A DNA stretch of 64,000 nt from an uncultured Mollicutes bacterium (GTDB lineage Bacteria; Bacillota_I; Bacilli_A; RFN20; CAG-826), in the NCBI GenBank assembly GCA_900540385.1, contig UQFY01000006.1, forward strand, positions 1 to 64,000. Reading direction: 5' to 3'. Position numbers and translations under genes: made by a program. Of the stretch, positions 59,174-64,000 are shown one piece after another (positions within the stretch are counted from its first letter, which is position 1; each line of letters starts with the position of its first letter). A model generated the notes under the pieces. That model was not told where the DNA came from. It searched no databases and was given only the letters and a program-made list of their open reading frames with translations.

Positions 59174-59212
59174 CCTTGTTTGGCCACTCTCTTTGACCAA
59201 GCTTAGACAAGG
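59174..59212 (+). ncRNA. Candidate S15-binding leader of rpsO
   Basis: Nested pairing CCTTGT (59174-59179) with ACAAGG (59207-59212) and TTGG (59180-59183) with CCAA (59197-59200) forms a stem with an internal loop ahead of the rpsO ribosome binding site. S15 represses its own mRNA through such a leader in several Bacillota, so this is a likely autoregulatory site. I cannot match it to a particular published motif by eye. Confidence 0.45.
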
Positions 59213-59239
59213 CTAAGACGATTCGAAAGGAGAAAAAAC

Positions 59240-59506
59240 ATGTTAACAAAAGAAGAAAAGAACGTCATTATCCAAAAATTCGGAAAGGATCAAAAAGACA
59301 CTGGTAGCACCCAAGTCCAAGTCGCTATCCTCACTAAAAGAATTTCTGAATTAACCGCTCACTTAAAGAACAATAAAGGCGACGCTGTTGCCAAACGTTC
59401 CTTAACTGAACTCGTTGGAAAACGTCACGCTCTCTTATCCTATCTTGAGAAAAACGATCATGAAGCATATGCTGCTTTGATCGAATCCCTCAAACTTCGT
59501 AAATAA
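59240..59506 (+). CDS. rpsO: 30S ribosomal protein S15
   Basis: 88 residues: LTKEEKNVIIQKFGKDQKDTGSTQVQVAILTKRISELTAHLK, then LVGKRHALLSYLEKNDHEAY. Full length and normal. AAAGGAG precedes the start. In Bacilli it is followed by pnp; here an IS separates the two, cutting the terminator between them. Confidence 0.97.
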   Translation: MLTKEEKNVIIQKFGKDQKDTGSTQVQVAILTKRISELTAHLKNNKGDAVAKRSLTELVGKRHALLSYLEKNDHEAYAALIESLKLRK

Positions 59507-59525
59507 GCTTTATAGCAGTTTATTT

Positions 59526-59532
59526 AGCCCTG
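59526..59532 (+). terminator. Left arm of the rpsO terminator, split by the IS
   Basis: AGCCCTG is the left arm of a hairpin whose right arm CAGGGCT plus T run now lies at 61036-61047, beyond the inserted IS. Removing the IS and one target copy gives AGCCCTG-TCTTATTG-CAGGGCT-TTTTTC. Confidence 0.8.
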
Positions 59533-59582
59533 TCTGAACTGTACCCCAAATCCTGGACAAAACCAGGAAAGGGGTATTTTTC

Positions 59583-60065
59583 ATGAAATACACATTTGAA
59601 TTTAAACTTGATTGCGTAGACAAGTATAAAAGGCACGCAAGGGTAGAAATCCCACCAGGCGTCAAGAGCAAGAGGGATTTTTTAAGACATGTCCGCGGTT
59701 GGGCCAAAAGATATGAAGATCTGGGAATCGACGGCCTGAAGCACCCCGGAACCAATAAGAAATGGACGGCCGCTGAACGATTCGAGCTGGTTTCGAAGGT
59801 CCTTGCCGGCAATTCGCTAAGAAGCGTTGCGATGGGAGCCAATATTGATTCAGGCCAGCTTTATCAATGGGTGAGAAAGTATCGTGAAAACGGCATGGAT
59901 GGTTTAGAATGTCGGGCAGGAAGAAAGCGTAAGGGACCCGATATGCCAAAGAAAAAGAAAGTCAAGCTAGCGCCGTCAGAGAAGGAAGAGCTGGAGCTGC
60001 TCAGAGCGAGAAACGAGTACCTGGAAGCGGAGAACGCTTACCTAAAAAACTCGATGCCTTGGTGA
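59583..60065 (+). CDS. IS3-family transposase OrfA
   Basis: 160 residues. Two helix-turn-helix units (LRHVRGWAKRYEDLG; SGQLYQWVRKYRENGMDGL) and a C-terminal leucine zipper (EELELLRARNEYLEAENAYLKN). The end of the zipper overlaps a slippery A-AAA-AAC heptamer at 60044-60050, in frame, which is the usual site of a -1 shift into OrfB. Confidence 0.93.
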   Translation: MKYTFEFKLDCVDKYKRHARVEIPPGVKSKRDFLRHVRGWAKRYEDLGIDGLKHPGTNKKWTAAERFELVSKVLAGNSLRSVAMGANIDSGQLYQWVRKYRENGMDGLECRAGRKRKGPDMPKKKKVKLAPSEKEELELLRARNEYLEAENAYLKNSMPW

Positions 60066-60117
60066 TGAAGAGGGGCGCCGCGCATCCCAAGGCGAAAAAG
60101 CAAAAGCGATCAAGGAA

Positions 60118-60990
60118 ATGATGGACCCCAGCCAGGGGTTCAGACTGCCGACATTGCTGAAAGCGGCCTCGCTGTCCAAGTCGACCTACTATTTTGAGAT
60201 AGGCAAGCCAGACATGGATGCAAAGAACCGGGAGGCAATCGAGCTGATCCAGGCCATCTTCAAGGAAAACAAGCGCCGTTACGGCGTCAGGAGAGTGACT
60301 ATTGAGCTCAGCTCAAGATTGAGGGAAAAGTACAAGGACAGGGCCACCGCCGTAAACCACAAAAAGGTCCAAAGGATAATGGGGAGGCTGGGCTTGAGGG
60401 CGATTACGCCAAAGGTCAAATACCATTCGTACATGGGGACCGTAGGCGCCGTCGCGGACAATGTTATCAATCGCGATTTCTCGGCGACCAAGCCGAACGA
60501 AAAGTGGACAACCGACGTCTCGCAGTTCAACTGCCCGTTCGGGAAAGCGTACCTATCACCCATATTAGATATGTTTGGAACCGATATCGTGGCATGGGAT
60601 TTGTCGCTATCGCCAAACTTTGAGCAAACCAATCGGATGCTGGACGAGGCCTTCGAGAAAAACCCAAACTTAGAAGGGCTCATATTCCACAGCGATCAAG
60701 GGTGGCAATATCAAATGAAGCGATATGGCGAGAGGCTCAAGGACAAGGGGATTGTGCAATCCATGTCCAGGAAGGGGAATTGCATCGACAACTGCATCAT
60801 GGAGACTTTCTTCGGGACGTTGAAAAGGGAAATGTTTTATGGCCGCGAGCATCTGTTTCAAACGTTTGAGCAGCTCAAGCGGGCGATTGGCGAATACATC
60901 GATTACTACAATAATAGGAGGATTAAGGAGAGAACAAAATGGATGCCTCCGGCCAAATTTAGGGAAGCATCCATGGTAGGTATGATATAA
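60118..60990 (+). CDS. IS3-family transposase OrfB (DDE integrase)
   Basis: 290 residues. The HTH_21 part (KENKRRYGVRRVTIEL) and the rve core with TTDVSQF (first Asp, about 127), HSDQGWQY (second Asp, about 194) and NCIMETFFGTLKRE (Glu, about 230) are intact. The frame is +1 relative to OrfA: after the normal -1 shift the reading LKKLDALVMKRGA continues in another frame, so one more base change separates the fusion product. This copy may therefore not make an OrfAB fusion. Confidence 0.9.
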   Translation: MMDPSQGFRLPTLLKAASLSKSTYYFEIGKPDMDAKNREAIELIQAIFKENKRRYGVRRVTIELSSRLREKYKDRATAVNHKKVQRIMGRLGLRAITPKVKYHSYMGTVGAVADNVINRDFSATKPNEKWTTDVSQFNCPFGKAYLSPILDMFGTDIVAWDLSLSPNFEQTNRMLDEAFEKNPNLEGLIFHSDQGWQYQMKRYGERLKDKGIVQSMSRKGNCIDNCIMETFFGTLKREMFYGREHLFQTFEQLKRAIGEYIDYYNNRRIKERTKWMPPAKFREASMVGMI

Positions 60991-61035
60991 TGCGATTAAC
61001 TAGTCCAGGATTTGGGGTACAGTTCAGTCTTATTG

Positions 61036-61047
61036 CAGGGCTTTTTT
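61036..61047 (+). terminator. Right arm of the split rpsO terminator
   Basis: CAGGGCT followed by TTTTTC; the matching left arm AGCCCTG is at 59526-59532, now 1.5 kb upstream. Confidence 0.8.
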
Positions 61048-61156
61048 CTTTGAAAAAGCCAATTTTATGGTAAACACACTTTTTTCTTCCTAAAGTTTGT
61101 ATCGTGGCTTTCTTTGATGTGCTAAACTAGATAAGTATTACAAAAAGGAAAAAAGA

Positions 61157-63400
61157 ATGAGTAAACAAGTATTCCAAATGGAATTTGAAGGTCGTCACCT
61201 TCAAATCGAAACCGGAGAGATCGCCAAACAAGCCGACGGCGCGGTCTTAGTCCGTTTCGGTGACACAGTCGTTTTATCAACGGCTTGCTGCGCCGATGAA
61301 CCAAAAGGAGGAGATTTCTTCCCTCTTACTGTCGACTATATCGAAAAACAATACGCTTCTGGTAAAATTCCTCAAAGTTTTTTAAGAAGAGAAGGATCCC
61401 CAGACGCACATCAAACCTTAAGTGCCCGTTTAATTGACCGTCCAATCCGTCCTTTATTCGCCGAAGGTTTCCGTAACGAAGTTCAAATCGTGAACACCGT
61501 TATGTCCTGTGACCCAGCCGCTCCACAAGAAATGGCTGCTATGCTCGGCGCTTCTTTAGCACTTTGCATTTCTAACATTCCATTCGATGGCCCAATCGCT
61601 GGCGTTGTCGTTGGAAGAATCAATGGTCAAATGATTATTGACCCAAGTGTCGAAGAAAAAGCACTCTCCGATATTAACTTAACTGTTGCTGGTACCAAAG
61701 ATGCCATCATGATGGTCGAAGCTGGTGCAGCCGAAGTTCCAGAAGAAGAAATGCTTGACGCTATCATGTTTGGTCATGAAGCTATCAAGAAACTTTGTGC
61801 TTTCCAAGAAGAAATCATTAAAGCGGTTGGCAAGCCAAAACGCCACATCGATCTTTATGCTCCAGATGAAACCATTAAGAACGACATCTATTCTCGTATC
61901 AATGATCGCATGGTCGATGCTATCGATCACACGATGGATAAGCTTGAAAGACAAGACAAGATCGATGCTTTGAAGAATGAAATCCTTGATGATTATGACG
62001 CAAGAGAATATGCCAACGAAAAAGAGCATGCTCAAACCATGCTTATGGTCGAAGATATTCTCGAAGGAATGGTCGCAAAAGAAGTTCGTCGTCTTATCAT
62101 TGAAGATAAGGTTAGACCAGATGGCCGTAAAGTCGATGAGATCCGTCCATTAAACGCCCAAATCGATTTGCTTCCAAGAGCTCATGGTTCGGCTATGTTC
62201 ACCCGTGGACAAACCCAAGTCATTTCGACTACAACCTTAGGCCCTCTTTCTGATGCTCAAATCATTGATTCTCTTACTGGCGAAGCTGATAAGACCTTCA
62301 TGCATCAATATAACTTCCCACCATATTCTGTCGGTGAAATTGGCAGAATGGGCCGTCCAGGTCGTCGTGAAATTGGACATGGTGCCTTAGGTGAGAGAGC
62401 TCTTAGCTATGTGATTCCTTCGATTGAGGATTTCCCTTATACAATTCGTTGCGTTGCTGATGTTGTGGAATCTAACGGTTCTTCTTCTCAAGCTTCGATT
62501 TGCGCTTCTTGCTTGTCCCTTATGGCAGCAGGTGTCCCAATCAAGAACGTTGTTTCTGGTATTGCCATGGGCTTAATCACTGATGATCCAAGCCGTGCAC
62601 CAGATAAAGAGAACAATCATTACACCATCCTTACCGATATCCAAGGCATGGAAGATCACTTCGGTGATATGGACTTCAAATGTGCTGGTACCGTGAAAGG
62701 CATTACCGCCCTTCAAATGGATATTAAGATCCATGGCGTTACAAGAGATGTTCTTTCTGAAGCTCTTGCCCAAGCTAACAAAGCACGTGCTGAGATTCGT
62801 GAAGTGATGGAAGCTTGCATCCCTGAACCACGTAAAGAAGTCAGCAAATATGCCCCTAAGATGGTTACCTTCCATATTGATCCAGATAAGATCCGTGATG
62901 TTATCGGAACAGGCGGAAAGGTGATTAACGATATCATCGCCTCTTGCGGACAAGTGAAGATTGATGTTGAAGATTCTGGCAAAGTCACCATTTATCACAC
63001 CGATAAAGAGATGATTGAAAAAGCCAAACAAAGAATCGACGATATCGTCCGTGAAGCTAAAGTTGGTGAAATTTATGAAGGAAAGGTTACTCGTGTTGAA
63101 AACTACGGTGCCTTCGTCAACCTCTTTGGCGATACCGATGGACTTTGCCACGTATCCCGCTTAGATTGGAAATATATCGATGATGCAACAAATGTCGTCA
63201 AAGTCGGCGATGTTCTCAAAGTTGTCGTTATTGGCTTAGAGGATGGAAAGATCAAACTCTCTCATCGTGAATTCATCGAAAAACCAGCCGATTATGTGGA
63301 ACGCCCAGCAAGAAGTGAACGTCCAGCCAGTAAAGGTGGCAAGGATAACGGACACCGTCCATCCAACCACAACGGCCCACGTAATAACAACCGTCACTAA
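61157..63400 (+). CDS. pnp: Polyribonucleotide nucleotidyltransferase (PNPase)
   Basis: 747 residues. Two RNase PH domains (YASGKIPQSFLRREG around 70; IISTTTLGP and FMHQYNFPPYSVGEIGRMGRPGRREIGHGALGERAL around 350-420), then KH (IDPDKIRDVIGTGGKVINDI) and S1 (GKVTRVENYGAFVNLFGDTDGLCHVS). A Lys/Arg/Asn/His-rich tail ends the protein. It degrades RNA 3' to 5' with phosphate. A weak AAAAGGAAAA precedes the start. The IS upstream means that it now depends on its own or an IS-borne promoter. Confidence 0.97.
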   Translation: MSKQVFQMEFEGRHLQIETGEIAKQADGAVLVRFGDTVVLSTACCADEPKGGDFFPLTVDYIEKQYASGKIPQSFLRREGSPDAHQTLSARLIDRPIRPLFAEGFRNEVQIVNTVMSCDPAAPQEMAAMLGASLALCISNIPFDGPIAGVVVGRINGQMIIDPSVEEKALSDINLTVAGTKDAIMMVEAGAAEVPEEEMLDAIMFGHEAIKKLCAFQEEIIKAVGKPKRHIDLYAPDETIKNDIYSRINDRMVDAIDHTMDKLERQDKIDALKNEILDDYDAREYANEKEHAQTMLMVEDILEGMVAKEVRRLIIEDKVRPDGRKVDEIRPLNAQIDLLPRAHGSAMFTRGQTQVISTTTLGPLSDAQIIDSLTGEADKTFMHQYNFPPYSVGEIGRMGRPGRREIGHGALGERALSYVIPSIEDFPYTIRCVADVVESNGSSSQASICASCLSLMAAGVPIKNVVSGIAMGLITDDPSRAPDKENNHYTILTDIQGMEDHFGDMDFKCAGTVKGITALQMDIKIHGVTRDVLSEALAQANKARAEIREVMEACIPEPRKEVSKYAPKMVTFHIDPDKIRDVIGTGGKVINDIIASCGQVKIDVEDSGKVTIYHTDKEMIEKAKQRIDDIVREAKVGEIYEGKVTRVENYGAFVNLFGDTDGLCHVSRLDWKYIDDATNVVKVGDVLKVVVIGLEDGKIKLSHREFIEKPADYVERPARSERPASKGGKDNGHRPSNHNGPRNNNRH

Positions 63401-63414
63401 TTCTCTTTGCATTT

Positions 63415-63446
63415 GACCTCACTCTTGAGTGGGGTCTTTTCTTTTT
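63415..63446 (+). terminator. Terminator of pnp
   Basis: GACCTCACTC (63415-63424) pairs with GAGTGGGGTC (63427-63436), one G-T pair, then TTTTCTTTTT. Confidence 0.9.
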
Positions 63447-63506
63447 GAACTTTTTACCGATTATTTTATTCCAAAATGTAAGCCCTTTCTTTATAATAGA
63501 AATATT

Positions 63507-64000
63507 ATGTTGGACGTATTAATTATAGGAGCTGGAGCGGTTGGTTCTTTTATTGCCAGGAGCCTTTCACGTTATGAGCTCGATATTTTGGTTCTTGAAA
63601 AAGAAAATGATGTTGGCAATGTGACTTCGATGGCAAATTCTGCCATATGCCATTCTGGATACGATCCCTTACCTGGAAGCAGAAAAGCCAAATTCAATGT
63701 TCTTGGAAACAGAATGATGAAAAAGGTTTGTGAAGAACTGGATGTGCCTTTTTTCGGTTGCGGAACCTTGACGATTGCCTTAGAAGAAGGTCAGATTCCT
63801 CTTTTAAAAGATTTAAAAAATAGAGGGGAAATGAATGGCGTTCCAACAGAGCTTCTTACAAAAGAAGAGGTCCAAAAGATGGAACCGAATATCAATCCGG
63901 AAGTGAAAGGAGCTCTTTTTTGCCCAACAGGAGCGATTATCTCTCCTTTTGAGTTAACGGCACATGCGATGGAAAACGCGTGCGATAATGGTGTGAAACT
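63507..64000 (+). CDS. FAD-dependent oxidoreductase, partial (GlpA-like)
   Basis: The first 164 residues of a protein that runs off the window. LDVLIIGAGAVGSFIARSLSRYELDILVLEKE is the FAD-binding Rossmann fold (GAGAVG), and NSAICHSGYDP, LDVPFFGCGTLTIAL, LLTKEEVQKMEPN resemble the NAD(P)/FAD oxidoreductase family to which anaerobic glycerol-3-phosphate dehydrogenase subunit A belongs. TATAAT ends 9 nt before the ATG, so the message is probably nearly leaderless. The rest of the gene, including any (2Fe-2S) domain, lies outside. Confidence 0.8.
   Translation, partial: MLDVLIIGAGAVGSFIARSLSRYELDILVLEKENDVGNVTSMANSAICHSGYDPLPGSRKAKFNVLGNRMMKKVCEELDVPFFGCGTLTIALEEGQIPLLKDLKNRGEMNGVPTELLTKEEVQKMEPNINPEVKGALFCPTGAIISPFELTAHAMENACDNGVK

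Larger units (their letters stand above)
59535..61026 (+). mobile_element. IS3-family (IS150-like) insertion sequence, 1,492 bp
   Basis: Terminal inverted repeats TGAACTGTACCCCAAATCCTGG (left) and its complement (right end ...CCAGGATTTGGGGTACAGTTCA) are perfect for about 24 bp, start TG and end CA, and are flanked by a 3-bp target duplication GTC (59532-59534, 61027-61029). It carries two overlapping-type transposase ORFs with a DDE centre. Relics of related elements lie at 7810-8082 and 9595-9700. Confidence 0.95.

Noticed and set aside
1..64000. CRISPR arrays
   Set aside because: No series of regularly spaced identical repeats with spacers was seen; the 12-bp array at 2883 has no spacers.
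1..64000. UGA recoding as in Mycoplasma
   Set aside because: TGA is used as stop, for example in rimO (47269) and the alcohol dehydrogenase gene, and no internal TGA interrupts conserved proteins.

Overview
The window is a 64 kb piece of a low-GC Bacillota chromosome that uses the standard code: TGA ends several genes, for example the rimO homologue, so this is not a UGA-recoding Mycoplasma. Gram-positive gene order (rimP-nusA-ylxQ-infB-rbfA; truB-ribF; rpsO-pnp), lipoproteins with SSC/TSC lipoboxes, a diacylglycerol-type glycosyltransferase, a McrB-like ATPase and several SipW-type surface proteins suggest an uncultured gut-associated member of the Erysipelotrichales/RF39-like Bacilli. That placement is inference from gene content, not from a marker-gene tree.

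Layout. 1-4.7 kb is a decaying accessory zone with two lipoproteins, a frame-shifted partial lipoprotein copy, an AlbA-type ATP-binding regulator with a five-copy 12-bp repeat overlapping its own promoter, and a relic of a winged-helix protein. 4.7-7.8 kb holds a DUF2804 protein and a glycolipid pair (GT4 glycosyltransferase and PlsC-like acyltransferase). 7.8-12.4 kb has two DUF4143 ATPase genes, each bracketed by its own direct repeats, with a lipoprotein and rubrerythrin between them. tRNA-Asp and tRNA-Phe at 12.5 kb are followed by a broken KilA-N gene and a four-gene operon (DUF3990 ADP-ribosyltransferase-like, unknown, NADAR, DEDDh exonuclease) that looks like an ADP-ribosylation toxin-antitoxin or defence module.

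17.0-31.4 kb is one 12-gene operon that I do not recognise as a described system. It has a SipW (ER-type) signal peptidase, four proteins with a matching G-F-x-(A/S)-W signal motif, an RHH regulator, a membrane-anchored McrB-like AAA+ ATPase with a zinc-ribbon partner, an ABC exporter, a large surface protein with a probable beta-helix and a collagen-like/InlB-repeat lipoprotein. The parts fit assembly of a cell-surface structure.

31.5-36.7 kb holds a MacB-type ABC transporter, small membrane and unknown proteins and a Bro-N/Fic gene flanked by duplicated terminators. 37-47.3 kb is metabolic: MFS transporter, zinc phospholipase C-like, cardiolipin synthase, iron alcohol dehydrogenase, galM-galT-galK and rimO, then tRNA-Thr and a stand-alone RNase III-like gene. 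48.5-64 kb is core translation and RNA metabolism (rimP, nusA, ylxQ, infB, rbfA, a TtcA-like gene, truB, ribF, typA, rpsO, pnp). A complete 1,492-bp IS3/IS150-like element has landed in the loop of the rpsO terminator. The window ends inside an FAD-dependent oxidoreductase.
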